Source: a virus. Taken from it: DNA of 22,167 nucleotides. The notes beneath the pieces are model-generated. The model made no database searches. It was not told where the DNA came from and saw only the letters and a list, made by a program, of their open reading frames with translations. The number at the start of each line of letters is the position of its first letter. Position 1 is the first letter of the stretch. Below are positions 12,006 through 21,314 of the stretch, one piece after another. The position numbers were made by a program, and so were the translations under genes. The stretch spans positions 1 to 22,167 of the IMG/VR virus record IMGVR_UViG_3300046002_004013; one strand, given 5' to 3'.

Positions 12006-12700
12006 TGTTACATATCTATGTGGGTTTTGATGGTAAGGTAGAACCAATTGCTTACCATACGTTTTGTCAGTCTGTCATAGAACACAGCAGTATTCCTGTA
12101 TCGTTCACACCATTAGCGTTGAATACGTTGAAGGACTACCAAGAGAAGCATAAAGACGGCAGTAATGCTTTCATTTATTCTCGATTCCTAGTGCCTTATT
12201 TAAACGATTACAATGGTATTGCTCTGTTCTGTGATGGCGACATGATATGTAATGGCGATGTAGCAGAACTACTAGAGCTTGCAGACCCATCATTAGCTGT
12301 ACAAGTCGTTAAGCACGACTACAAGACAAAGCATCCTGTTAAATACTTAGGTGCAAAAAATGACGATTACCCTAGAAAGAACTGGTCATCTGTCATCTTA
12401 TGGAATTGCCATCATTGGCAAAACAAGAAGCTCACACCTGAATTGGTGATGGAATCTACCGGCTCATACCTTCATAGGTTTAGTTGGCTTGAAGATAGAT
12501 TTATTGGTGACTTACCTGTAGAGTGGAATTGGTTAGAGACTGAGTACGAATACAATCCTAACGCAAAGCTTATTCATCACACACTAGGTACACCATGCTT
12601 TAAAGATTATCAATACTCCCCTTACTCACATGAATGGTGGAGTACATATCACAGAATGATTTATCCTTTAACAGGGGATAATAAAACAAGTAACTTATAG
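12005..12700 (+). CDS. glycosyltransferase, GT-A type (GT8-like)
   Basis: A 231-residue protein with a GT-A N-terminus (MLHIYVGFDGKVEPIAY), SRFLVPYL, the metal and nucleotide-sugar binding DGD motif (CDGDMICNGDV, D77/D79), a NWSSVILWNC strand and a C-terminal LIHHTLGTPCF segment, all typical of family-8-like enzymes. It would transfer a sugar from a nucleotide donor to an unknown acceptor: virion protein, phage DNA or host surface. It lies just upstream of packaging genes in the late operon, favouring a virion or cell-surface target, but this is inference. Confidence 0.8.
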   Translation: MLHIYVGFDGKVEPIAYHTFCQSVIEHSSIPVSFTPLALNTLKDYQEKHKDGSNAFIYSRFLVPYLNDYNGIALFCDGDMICNGDVAELLELADPSLAVQVVKHDYKTKHPVKYLGAKNDDYPRKNWSSVILWNCHHWQNKKLTPELVMESTGSYLHRFSWLEDRFIGDLPVEWNWLETEYEYNPNAKLIHHTLGTPCFKDYQYSPYSHEWWSTYHRMIYPLTGDNKTSNL

Positions 12701-12709
12701 GGGAATATT

Positions 12710-13114
12710 ATGGGTGGTGGTAAAAGCAAAAAAGTTAGAGTTCCTGTCTATCCAGCTATTCAAGGACCAATGGTAGCTCAAATGACACAGCGTGCTAACC
12801 AAGCTATGCAAAACGTCAATGTACCTACGCTTGCTGAACTATTCCCATACATGAATCAAAACCCATTCTTGGGTATGCAAGAAGGCACAATCCCTACAAA
12901 CAATCTAATGGGTGCAGGTCGCTTTCTAGGTCAGAACATGACAGATATGTCACAAGCACCTAACAATATGCCTCAAATGCCACAGATGCAACAAGGCATG
13001 GGATATAACTCACAACAATCAGCATTGCTTAACGCTTTAATGAACCCTGGTATGTCATCAATGAATACAGGCGCACCACAATTCAGCTTTAACGCACCAA
13101 CAACTAACACATAA
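12710..13114 (+). CDS. Met/Gln/Asn-rich late protein, probably virion-related (134 aa)
   Basis: Starts MGGGKSKKVRVPVYPAIQG, then a low-complexity region rich in Met, Gln, Asn and Pro (NMPQMPQMQQGMGYN), without membrane segment or enzyme motif. GGGGA lies six bases upstream of the ATG. Such proteins near terminase genes are often minor virion parts, but I do not recognise a family. Confidence 0.68.
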   Translation: MGGGKSKKVRVPVYPAIQGPMVAQMTQRANQAMQNVNVPTLAELFPYMNQNPFLGMQEGTIPTNNLMGAGRFLGQNMTDMSQAPNNMPQMPQMQQGMGYNSQQSALLNALMNPGMSSMNTGAPQFSFNAPTTNT

Positions 13115-13154
13115 TACATAGGGCAATGACCAACCTATACGGAGTCATAACATA

Positions 13155-13481
13155 ATGGAAAATCAAAAAGATATAAACGAAACAACTAGCAAGGGCGGAG
13201 CGCCTGAAGGAAACAACAATGCAGGCAAAGGCTCACAGCTTACAGCTATGCTAAGAGCAGCACTAAACGCTAATGACAGACAACGTTTAAGACAAGGTGT
13301 TGATAACGTAGCTCAAGCATTTGCAGAAGGCGAACGCTGGGCTGTTGAGTTTGTATTTGACCGTATTGAAGGTAAAGCTGTAGCTCGTACAGAGTTATCA
13401 GGTGCAGACGGCTCTCCACTTCCATTATCTATAGGTATATCTTTTGTCGAACCCACTAGCACAATTTCCGAAGAAGCTTGA
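13155..13481 (+). CDS. terS: terminase small subunit-like protein
   Basis: A 108-residue protein. The N-terminus is Gly/Asn-rich (GGAPEGNNNAGKG) and is followed by a helical region (LTAMLRAALNANDRQRLRQG, then AFAEGERWAVEFVFDRIEGK) that matches small DNA-recognition subunits of phage terminases. Its 3' end overlaps the large subunit by 38 bases, the usual arrangement. It would select phage DNA for packaging. Small subunits diverge strongly, so the call rests on both pattern and position. Confidence 0.75.
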   Translation: MENQKDINETTSKGGAPEGNNNAGKGSQLTAMLRAALNANDRQRLRQGVDNVAQAFAEGERWAVEFVFDRIEGKAVARTELSGADGSPLPLSIGISFVEPTSTISEEA

Positions 13482-14697
13482 TTTCCTATTTGAGCCTTCA
13501 CGTATCAAGGCTATCTATGGTGGTCGAGGATCAGGCAAGTCATGGGGAGTAGCTAGAGCGTTACTCATTATGGGTGCTAACAAACCTTTACGTATCCTAT
13601 GCGCTCGTGAAGTTCAAAAGTCTATCAAGCAATCAGTACATACATTACTAAGTGACCAGATACAAGCATTAGGTCTAGGCTCATTCTTTGAGATACTAGA
13701 AGCAGAGATTAGAGGACAGAACGGTACATTGTTCAGCTTTGCTGGTCTAGCAAGCAACACAGTAGAATCTATTAAGTCTTTTGAAGGCTGTGATATTGCA
13801 TGGGTAGAAGAAGCTCAGACAGTATCTAAACGCTCATGGGATATTCTAATCCCTACTATTCGTAAGCCTAGCTCTGAGATATGGGTAACATTCAACCCTG
13901 ACGTTGATACAGATGATACTTATCAGCGCTTTGTAGTCAACCCACCTGAGTTCGCTAAAGTAGTAAAGATTAACTGGAATGATAATCCTTGGTTTCCTAA
14001 CGTACTAGAAGAAGAACGCTTACACAGTCTAGCTCACAATCCTGACTACAAGAATATTTGGGAAGGTGAATGTAAAGCTGCTGTTGACGGTGCTATCTAT
14101 GCTAACGAGATTAGAGAGGCTCAAGAGAATGGCAGGATTACTACAGTTCCTTACGACCCTATGCTTAAAGTTCATGTGGTGTTTGACCTTGGTTGGAACG
14201 ACTCTATGTCTGTTATCTTATGTCAGCGTGGGGTTAGTGACATCCGTGTTATTGGCTACATTGAAGATAATCATCGCACGCTTGACTCATATTCTAGCCA
14301 GCTTAAATCATTAAACTACAACTGGGGTCAGATGTTCTTACCACATGACGGTAGAACTAAAGACTTTAAGTACGGTATAAGCGCAGAAGATATTATGCGT
14401 AAGCAAGGATGGGATGTACGTATTGTACCTATGGCTGATATAGAGTCAGGTATTAAGATTGCACGTATGAACTTCCATCGCTGTTACTTTGATAAAGCAG
14501 CAACACAGTTAGTAGATTGTCTGAAACACTATAGACGTTCTATTAACTCTAATACACAAGAGCCAGGCGCTCCATTGCATGATGCTTACTCACATGGTGC
14601 AGATGCTTTCAGATACATGGCTACCTCTATAGATGAAATGAAGAATGAATCTTGGGGTGGTGACAAAATAAATTACTCAAGCAAAGGTATAGTCTAA
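13444..14697 (+). CDS. terL: terminase large subunit
   Basis: A 417-residue packaging motor. ATPase: Walker A GGRGSGKS (26-33), Walker B CDIAWVEEA (116-124) and a TFNP coupling motif (149-152). Nuclease: VVFDLGWND (D248), HDGRTKDF (D302) and the HDAYSHGADAFRY segment near the end. This fits the PBSX/Terminase_3-like group. The start is TTG at 13444, with AGG about nine bases upstream; no ATG occurs before Walker A. It overlaps the portal gene by one base (TAATG). Confidence 0.92.
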   Translation: MSNPLAQFPKKLDFLFEPSRIKAIYGGRGSGKSWGVARALLIMGANKPLRILCAREVQKSIKQSVHTLLSDQIQALGLGSFFEILEAEIRGQNGTLFSFAGLASNTVESIKSFEGCDIAWVEEAQTVSKRSWDILIPTIRKPSSEIWVTFNPDVDTDDTYQRFVVNPPEFAKVVKINWNDNPWFPNVLEEERLHSLAHNPDYKNIWEGECKAAVDGAIYANEIREAQENGRITTVPYDPMLKVHVVFDLGWNDSMSVILCQRGVSDIRVIGYIEDNHRTLDSYSSQLKSLNYNWGQMFLPHDGRTKDFKYGISAEDIMRKQGWDVRIVPMADIESGIKIARMNFHRCYFDKAATQLVDCLKHYRRSINSNTQEPGAPLHDAYSHGADAFRYMATSIDEMKNESWGGDKINYSSKGIV

Positions 14698-16922
14698 TGA
14701 AGTTATCAGATAGTGAAATCATATATCGCATAGAGCAGGAAGAACAGATTGCTTATGGCATCAATGACTCTGCTTTGTCCGATGACCGTGCTAACGCTAT
14801 CGACTATTATCTTGGTGAAGAGCTAGGTAATGAGGTAGAAGGTCGCAGTCGTGTCATCTCTATGGATGTACAAGATACGATTGAAGCTGCGTTACCACAA
14901 CTACTTAAAGTCTTTGTATCAGGTGACAAAGTAGTACAGTTCAATCCTAAGAGCAAAGAGGATATGGATGCTGCTGACCAAGAAACTGATTACATCAATC
15001 ATGTGGTCATGGAAAAGAACGAAGGCTATCAAACATTCTATGTATGGTTCAAGGATGCTTTGTTATCTAAGAATGGTTACGTAAAAGCGTACTACAAGAA
15101 AGAGTCTGACATCCTAGAGGAATCATACGAAGGCTTGACCGATGGTCAGATTCAAATGATGGCTAGTGATGACAAGATAGAAGTATTAGAACACACAGCT
15201 TATCCTGACCCATCTGTTGACGTAATGATGTTACAAGAGCAAGCAATGATGCAAGGGCAAGACCCTATGTCTATCATGCCACCTATGTTGCATGACGTTA
15301 AGATTAAAGTAACAGAGACAAGAGACAAGATTTGCATTGAGAACGTAGCACCTGAGAACATGATGATTTCAGTTGATACATCTAGCCCATCTTTAGCTGA
15401 TGCACGCTTTGTACAACACCGTGAGATTATGACTCGCTCTGCTGCTGCTGAACAGTTCGGTCTAAGCATGAAGAAGATTGATAGCATCTTTGCTGAAACA
15501 AACGAAGCCTATCAGTTAGAAGCTATTGCTCGTGACATCTACAATGAAGAATATGACCGTGTAGTAGAAGGTGCAAACATCTTAGTACGTGATACTTATA
15601 TTCGTATTGATGGTGAGTTAATGCGTTATGTAGTGATTGGTAACACAATCGTCTATAAAGAAAAGACAGACGTTATCCCATTCGCTTGCATTACACCAAT
15701 GATTATGCCACACAGACACATTGGTCGTTCTTACGCTGACTTGACTATGGATATTCAGTTGATTAAGTCAACTCTATTACGTGGTCAGTTAGACAATATG
15801 TACCTAGCTAACAATGGTCGCTATGCTATCTCTAGCCGTGTAAACCTAGACGATATGTTGACTAGCCGTCCTGGTGGTATTGTTCGTGTTGAAGGTGATC
15901 CTGGCACATCTATCATGCCTTTAAGTCATCCACCACTACCAGCTTCTAGCTTCCAAATGGTTGAGTACATGGACTCTATGAAAGAGCAACGTACAGGCGT
16001 TACTGCTTACAACCAAGGCTTAGATGCTAACAGTCTAAACAAGACAGCTTCAGGCATTGCACAAATCATGTCTGCTTCACAGCAACGTATTGAGTTAGTA
16101 GCTCGTACATTCGCTGAGACAGGCGTTAAAGACTTATTCAAATTAGTACATCGTTTGGTTCGTACGTCATATACTAAACCTGACATTGTACGCTTACGTA
16201 ACAAGTGGGTAGAGGTTGACCCTAGGGAGTGGAAGAATCGTAGCGATTTGACCATCTCTGTGGGCTTAGGTGCAGGTAATAAAGACCAACAACTTACACA
16301 CTTAATGACTATCTTACAAATGCAGAAAGAAGCATTAGCCGCAGGTATTACATCACCTGACAAGATTTACAATGCGTTAGCTAAGTTGACACAGAACGCA
16401 GGCTTTAAAGACCCTGAAGAATTCTGGACTAACCCTGCTGAAGCTCCACCTGCTCCACCTCCTGGTCCTACTATTGAGGAACAAGCAATCCAAGCTCAAA
16501 AAGAGATTGATGCTATGAAGGTACAAGCTGAGAACGCACGTAAGGCTGCTGAGTTAGAAGAACGTCAACGTAAGGATGCTGCCGAGATTGAATTGAAACA
16601 ACGTCAATTAGCGTTTGATACTTGGAAAGCTAACTTAGAGAACGATACCAAAATTATGATTGCTGAATTGCAAGCTAATAAGGATATCAGAACTACAGCA
16701 ATGAACATTAATGGCAATAGCCCTGAATCATTTACACAGTTTGATGACTCTGGCTTATCTCAACCTAACCAAGCACTAGCAGGTTTAGTAGAGGCTATCA
16801 ATGAGAACATGGCAAGGCTAGTAGACAACCAAGCGCAAAGTCATCAGCAAATGATGGAAACTTTAAGCAGACCAAAAACAATTGTCCGTGATGCAAATGG
16901 ACGAGCATTAGGAGTGCAATAA
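14697..16922 (+). CDS. portal protein, P22-like
   Basis: A 741-residue protein, close to the length of the P22 portal (725). Recognisable stretches are RSRVISMDVQDTIEAALPQL near residue 50, FKDALLSKNGYVKAYY, AYPDPSVD, and PFACITPMIMPHRHIGRSYA in the centre. The C-terminal 150 residues are a long Gln/Glu/Lys-rich coiled coil, which may form the helical barrel of P22-type portals. It forms the DNA entry ring, to which terminase and tail attach. This is the best evidence for a short-tailed virion. Confidence 0.87.
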   Translation: MKLSDSEIIYRIEQEEQIAYGINDSALSDDRANAIDYYLGEELGNEVEGRSRVISMDVQDTIEAALPQLLKVFVSGDKVVQFNPKSKEDMDAADQETDYINHVVMEKNEGYQTFYVWFKDALLSKNGYVKAYYKKESDILEESYEGLTDGQIQMMASDDKIEVLEHTAYPDPSVDVMMLQEQAMMQGQDPMSIMPPMLHDVKIKVTETRDKICIENVAPENMMISVDTSSPSLADARFVQHREIMTRSAAAEQFGLSMKKIDSIFAETNEAYQLEAIARDIYNEEYDRVVEGANILVRDTYIRIDGELMRYVVIGNTIVYKEKTDVIPFACITPMIMPHRHIGRSYADLTMDIQLIKSTLLRGQLDNMYLANNGRYAISSRVNLDDMLTSRPGGIVRVEGDPGTSIMPLSHPPLPASSFQMVEYMDSMKEQRTGVTAYNQGLDANSLNKTASGIAQIMSASQQRIELVARTFAETGVKDLFKLVHRLVRTSYTKPDIVRLRNKWVEVDPREWKNRSDLTISVGLGAGNKDQQLTHLMTILQMQKEALAAGITSPDKIYNALAKLTQNAGFKDPEEFWTNPAEAPPAPPPGPTIEEQAIQAQKEIDAMKVQAENARKAAELEERQRKDAAEIELKQRQLAFDTWKANLENDTKIMIAELQANKDIRTTAMNINGNSPESFTQFDDSGLSQPNQALAGLVEAINENMARLVDNQAQSHQQMMETLSRPKTIVRDANGRALGVQ

Positions 16923-17293
16923 TGACAGAGCCAATAACAACAACAACGGCAGCAGCTGGGATGCAAGTTGGTCTAGCTGCGCTACTTGTTGGAGCATTAG
17001 GTGAGGTAGGGGCAGATGTAATGATGGTAGTGTTATCAGCCATCGCAGGTTGCTTCATCTCACTATCTAGTGACAAGCCTACAAAGGCATTAGGTTCTGC
17101 ATTGTTCTTTATTATTAAAGGCGTTGTCTTATCTTTAGTTATGGCATGGGCTGTAAGCTCTGTAGCTGCTAAGTTAATGCCAGCATTAGATAGTCCATAT
17201 TCACCTGCCATTGTAGCGTTCGTAATTGGCTTTAGTGGCGACAAGTTACCACTAATGATTAATAAGGTTCTGACAAAGGTAGGCTTGAAATGA
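16922..17293 (+). CDS. holin-like membrane protein (123 aa)
   Basis: Starts MTEPITTTTAAAGMQVGLAA. Three or four hydrophobic segments are visible at about residues 15-30, 33-50, 57-82 and 91-105, with a Lys-ended tail. Length and topology fit a holin, which would permeabilise the inner membrane so that the cytoplasmic M15 endolysin can reach the wall. It is coupled to the portal (TAATG) and to the next membrane gene (ATGA). It is far from the endolysin, and other membrane roles are possible. Confidence 0.6.
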   Translation: MTEPITTTTAAAGMQVGLAALLVGALGEVGADVMMVVLSAIAGCFISLSSDKPTKALGSALFFIIKGVVLSLVMAWAVSSVAAKLMPALDSPYSPAIVAFVIGFSGDKLPLMINKVLTKVGLK

Positions 17294-17574
17294 TAACACT
17301 ACTATTCGTTTTGATTGTGTTTGCCAAGATTGGCATTGGTTTCTTCTGTGCTAACAAGATGACATCTGATAATCCTTTATGGGTAAGGTTGATTGTATTA
17401 GGACCAGCACTTACAGGCTTTTACGTTTTGATTGAAATGTTGCATGGCAACTATGTAGCTTATCTAGGTGATATTTATAGAACTGCTGCTGTAATTGCTT
17501 TGTACTTATTAGTAGCTTCACGATTCACAGAGAAGCCTTGGCTAGATATTAAAACGAATAAGGATGACAAATGA
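17290..17574 (+). CDS. small membrane protein next to holin-like gene (94 aa)
   Basis: Three membrane segments at about residues 2-20 (LLFVLIVFAKIGIGFFC), 33-49 and 63-77, with a hydrophilic C-terminus (DIKTNKDDK). The gene overlaps both neighbours by four bases. It could be a second holin, an antiholin or another inner-membrane protein; the sequence does not decide. Confidence 0.62.
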   Translation: MITLLFVLIVFAKIGIGFFCANKMTSDNPLWVRLIVLGPALTGFYVLIEMLHGNYVAYLGDIYRTAAVIALYLLVASRFTEKPWLDIKTNKDDK

Positions 17575-17864
17575 AAACCACAGCAATTAAACCAACGACT
17601 GCCTATGCTAACGGCAAGAGAATGACAGCTACACAGTTTACGGTTATATCAATACAAGATAACTTATTTGATAGCGTCACGTTTAAATACACATTGCTTG
17701 ATGATAACGGTGTGTTTGCAGGTGAAAGCACATTCTCTTTAGAAGGCTTAGAAGAATACACGCAATGGGACACAACACCTGAAGGTGCGTTCGAGATTGT
17801 AGCTAATGGTATTGGCTTAGAGATTGTGAAAGACGAAAATAAAACGCTGTTTATACAGCTTTAA
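17571..17864 (+). CDS. hypothetical late protein (97 aa)
   Basis: A soluble, strand-rich 97-residue protein (TQFTVISIQDNLFDSVTFKY, then LLDDNGVFAGEST, ending KTLFIQL). It lies between the membrane pair and the tail fibre and overlaps the gene before it (ATGA). Position suggests a tail or adaptor role, without direct sequence support. Confidence 0.65.
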   Translation: MKTTAIKPTTAYANGKRMTATQFTVISIQDNLFDSVTFKYTLLDDNGVFAGESTFSLEGLEEYTQWDTTPEGAFEIVANGIGLEIVKDENKTLFIQL

Positions 17865-17873
17865 GGATAAATA

Positions 17874-20747
17874 ATGGCATTTGCTAGAACCACAGCAGTA
17901 TCGGGAACAGGTACAGTATCATGTGCTGGTACTACTACAGTTACAGGTAGCGGTACAGCGTTTGCCTTTTCTATTGGCGCAGCACCTGCAACTAACGCCC
18001 CTCGTGTTGGCGGTACAATTACAGTTGGTGGTGTTACTAAAACAATTACGGCTATTGCTTCTGCTACCTCATTAACGGTTGATTCAGCCTTTGGTACGTT
18101 CACAGCTCAAGCGTTTACTTGTCAAACAGGTATTACGCAAACAGGCACAGACACAATGAACCTGAGCCTTGGTGCTGCAACAGGTTTTACTATTACAAAC
18201 CGTGGCGACCTTTTCCGCACGTTTGATGTGGGCGGCCAAGACTTGTTCATTGAAGGAACATTGACAGTAGAATCAAGGGTAGCACAGCTACGCAATGATG
18301 GCTCATGTGCAAACCGATTTGAAGTGCTTGGTAGTGCAACTGGTGGCGAAGTCATCTTTAACGGACGCAAAGCAGCAGCAGCCAATGCGCCATTCCCTTA
18401 TCCAGGCTTTGATTGGCTTGGTCAAAACGGCAACAAGATAATGAAGCTAAGAAGTACCAATGCTACTTACCCTGCTAAGTTTACAATCATTGATGCTTGT
18501 GTTCGTTTCGGTGCGGATTGGTTGACAACGGATTCAGGAAACTTCTCACGTGTAACTACTCAAGGTGATGTGTGTTGGATTCTTTGTGCAAGGGGGACAG
18601 GTACTTCACAAGCACGTTTAAGACAAGATAACACCACAGCATCTATTGACTTCCAAGCAACTAAAACATTTGTCGGTGTATGGCTTAACTTTGGCGTACC
18701 ACAATTAAGTATTAAAGGCTATACACCTATTGATACAGATGGACCAGAGATTAACTTAGCATCAGTTCCAACTGCCTCACGGATTGTCATTGAAAACTAC
18801 TTAACTACTTATGTATTGCCTTCGTACTATGCTGGCGTTCAGATTGTGTTACTTGGTTCAGCATGGGCTAGATTAAAAAACAACTTGTTAGGTACTAACA
18901 TCTCGTGGCGTAGTTCAAGCTCATCTGGTGGCCGTCATAACGTAATTGAGTTTTCTAAGCAAATTACTATTAGAGCGCAAGATGCGGCTGGTAACTTATT
19001 ATCAGATGGCTTTATGTACTATCAACCTGTTGGTTCAAACGTAGCAGGGGTTCGGGCTAAAGGCATTACATCAGACATTACCTTTGACCTATCACAGCAA
19101 GCAATAGCGACTGTAAGTGGTGCTGCAACAAGTGAGTTCCCATTTGCATGGGGTTATACAACAGCTACAACAAACTTATCTTCATACAGTTATTTCTGTA
19201 CAGGTACAACACGTGGTGCTGAAACTCACGTAATCAGTTCAACTCGTTATGGGTATGACAAACAAAGTGCTACCGTTTCTTTAGCTGGTAACAATGATGC
19301 AACACCTACATACGTTCATGCTTCATTACCAACGACTGATAAAGTAATTGCTAATGCTGCTGCTATTACAGGTGTAGCATTTAACTTTAGCACTAAGACA
19401 ATGACTGTTACAGGTACTCTTACTGTTCAACAGATTTATGATGCTTACCAATATCAGTTAAATCAAACAGCTAACTTACAAACAGCTAACGAGTGTACTG
19501 TTGCAAATGGACAAACATATTATGTAGGATGGACTATTAACAATAGTGGCACTATTACTCCAGGTACTAGCTTAACAAGTATTAGAGCTAACACTATTAC
19601 TAACACAGGTACGATTACTGCTATTTACCAAGACAGCAATGGTACTTCTACTACATGGGAATTTCAAGACGTTGAAGTAGGTACATCTCTCGCTATCTAT
19701 GATGGCTCTGGTGTTACTAAATACTTCCAAGGTGAAGTAGCTACTGCTGGTACATATCGCTACTACATTCCACCAATGGCAACAGGCGTACCTTACACCT
19801 ATGCTATTGAGAAGTACGGCACAAGACGTGAAACAGGTAGCTTCCCTAGTAATGCTGGTGGGGTCTTATTCTACGTTCCTGCGTATGCTGAGGATGTAGG
19901 TATTACAGAAATAAATAAAGCGACTGTAGCGGCTTACACAGCTATTGATAACTTAGATAAGTTTTATGATGCAGTGGCTGTCTATCGCTTATCTGAAACA
20001 GGCATTAAGTTAGGCCAACTAGCAGAGCGTAACGGTAGTGCTGTAGATATTGGTACACATAGCTTAGTTGTTAATCAGTCAGCTTCTGTAAACGTAACGG
20101 CAACAAGTAGCTTGATTACTATTAAGTCATCTACGCTTGCTAACGGTACTAAGTTCACATTGATTACAGCAACACCACCTAAGACTGTTACGGCTAACAC
20201 AAATGAGGTTATTTCAGCTTCAATTGAGGATGCTAATGGTAACAGCTCAGTAACGATTCAAGGTGGCTCTGGTGACTTCACATTGTGGAAAATCACTAAC
20301 GCTACAAGTGAAGATGATTACGCTACAGGTACTGACTTAGGTGATGTGGGCAATATTACTTATCGTTTCTTATCAGACCCTGGCTTTAAGATTGTTATTC
20401 GAGATAACATTACTTCCTTCCGTCAGGTAGTGCCAATGGACAAGGGTATTTACACTAGAGGTTTATTCTTTGGTGACCAAGTTCAGTTAGCGCAATCTGC
20501 TGAAGTAACGCAAATCAATAACAAGGTAGATATCTTACAGGCTGACGTTGACAACATCATGGGTAGCTTTGATGTATCTACAGATAACCTTGCAGCTATT
20601 AGTGATACGCTTGATTTAGTTAAGGACAAGACAGACGGCTTAACCTTTACTCAAGCAGGTGTCATTGATGCTAACATTCAATATGTAAATGATATTGAGG
20701 TTAAAGGCACAGGCGAAGATGACGACCCATGGAACCCAATTGATTAG
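17874..20747 (+). CDS. tail fibre/tail spike protein (957 aa)
   Basis: A long beta-rich protein full of Gly, Thr, Ser and Asn. The N-terminal 100 residues are made of short GTG/TVTG-type strands; the middle contains sheet-forming sequence (FDVGGQDLFIEGTLTVESR). Near residue 885 comes a heptad-like coiled coil (VTQINNKVDILQADVDNIMG), then LDLVKDKTDGLTFTQAG and a terminal GTGEDDDPWNP, features common in phage tail fibres. It would recognise the host surface. AAGGA lies upstream. It overlaps the convergent HNH gene by four bases. Confidence 0.85.
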   Translation: MAFARTTAVSGTGTVSCAGTTTVTGSGTAFAFSIGAAPATNAPRVGGTITVGGVTKTITAIASATSLTVDSAFGTFTAQAFTCQTGITQTGTDTMNLSLGAATGFTITNRGDLFRTFDVGGQDLFIEGTLTVESRVAQLRNDGSCANRFEVLGSATGGEVIFNGRKAAAANAPFPYPGFDWLGQNGNKIMKLRSTNATYPAKFTIIDACVRFGADWLTTDSGNFSRVTTQGDVCWILCARGTGTSQARLRQDNTTASIDFQATKTFVGVWLNFGVPQLSIKGYTPIDTDGPEINLASVPTASRIVIENYLTTYVLPSYYAGVQIVLLGSAWARLKNNLLGTNISWRSSSSSGGRHNVIEFSKQITIRAQDAAGNLLSDGFMYYQPVGSNVAGVRAKGITSDITFDLSQQAIATVSGAATSEFPFAWGYTTATTNLSSYSYFCTGTTRGAETHVISSTRYGYDKQSATVSLAGNNDATPTYVHASLPTTDKVIANAAAITGVAFNFSTKTMTVTGTLTVQQIYDAYQYQLNQTANLQTANECTVANGQTYYVGWTINNSGTITPGTSLTSIRANTITNTGTITAIYQDSNGTSTTWEFQDVEVGTSLAIYDGSGVTKYFQGEVATAGTYRYYIPPMATGVPYTYAIEKYGTRRETGSFPSNAGGVLFYVPAYAEDVGITEINKATVAAYTAIDNLDKFYDAVAVYRLSETGIKLGQLAERNGSAVDIGTHSLVVNQSASVNVTATSSLITIKSSTLANGTKFTLITATPPKTVTANTNEVISASIEDANGNSSVTIQGGSGDFTLWKITNATSEDDYATGTDLGDVGNITYRFLSDPGFKIVIRDNITSFRQVVPMDKGIYTRGLFFGDQVQLAQSAEVTQINNKVDILQADVDNIMGSFDVSTDNLAAISDTLDLVKDKTDGLTFTQAGVIDANIQYVNDIEVKGTGEDDDPWNPID

Positions 20748-21241
20748 TTAATACATGCAAATTCACCGTGGAGAACATTAAGATATTTGATTTTTGCTTC
20801 TAAAGCATCATCAAGTGTCTTAAATGTTCCAATATAGTTGATTACATTATTCTTTTTAATTTGAACGTTATATGTGTTATTTCTTGTCAAATAAATATTC
20901 TTAATTTTAGTTGAGCTGTTTTTTTGATGACCCCTATTGCATAGGTTTTCACTATTAGTTGCTGCTCTTAAATTTTCGATTCTGTTGTCAGAAGGATTGT
21001 TGTTAATATGATCTACAATTTCAGGAAGATATCCATAGTGCCAAAGAAAAATAGCTCTATGCTCTCTCATTCTGATGTTAAGAATAGAAATTCTTTTGTA
21101 GCCTCTTTTGTTAGGGACACCACCAACTCTTGTGCCAGCGTTATCTTTTTTGTAGGTGCTTATTTTTCTAATAAAATACCCATCTTCATGATAATCAAAA
21201 GCGTTGAGCAAGTCTTGTTGAGTGATAGTCTTTTCATTCAT
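20744..21241 (-). CDS. HNH endonuclease with AP2-like C-terminus, second copy type
   Basis: A 165-residue protein: ISILNIRMREHRAIFLWH, then the HNH core VDHINNNPSDNRIENLRAA and NLCNRGHQ, then an AP2-like segment (KIKNIYLTRNNTYNVQI, YIGTFKTLDDALEA). It has the same architecture as the protein at 3001-3468 but differs clearly in sequence, so the two are relatives, not recent duplicates. It is antisense to all neighbours and inserted between tail fibre and virion genes, as expected for a homing nuclease. AAAGG lies upstream; it has its own promoter. Confidence 0.85.
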   Translation of the reverse strand: MNEKTITQQDLLNAFDYHEDGYFIRKISTYKKDNAGTRVGGVPNKRGYKRISILNIRMREHRAIFLWHYGYLPEIVDHINNNPSDNRIENLRAATNSENLCNRGHQKNSSTKIKNIYLTRNNTYNVQIKKNNVINYIGTFKTLDDALEAKIKYLNVLHGEFACIN

Positions 21242-21269
21242 GATAAAAAACCTTTTGTTGTAAAATTAA

Positions 21270-21278
21270 ATTATAGCA
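21270..21278 (-). promoter_or_regulatory. extended -10 promoter of HNH gene
   Basis: On the minus strand TGC-TATAAT (21278-21270) is a perfect extended -10 element; no good -35 hexamer lies upstream. Transcription would start near 21263, about 22 bases before the HNH ATG. It explains how an antisense gene is expressed on its own. Confidence 0.68.
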
Positions 21279-21314
21279 AAAGAATGAACCCGAATCCAGT
21301 ATAAAGGAGTTTAG

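Noticed and set aside
16798-17244. Minus-strand open frame of 148 residues opposite the holin-like gene
   Set aside because: Shadow frame: antisense to well-supported coupled genes, no ribosome site, no recognisable motif.
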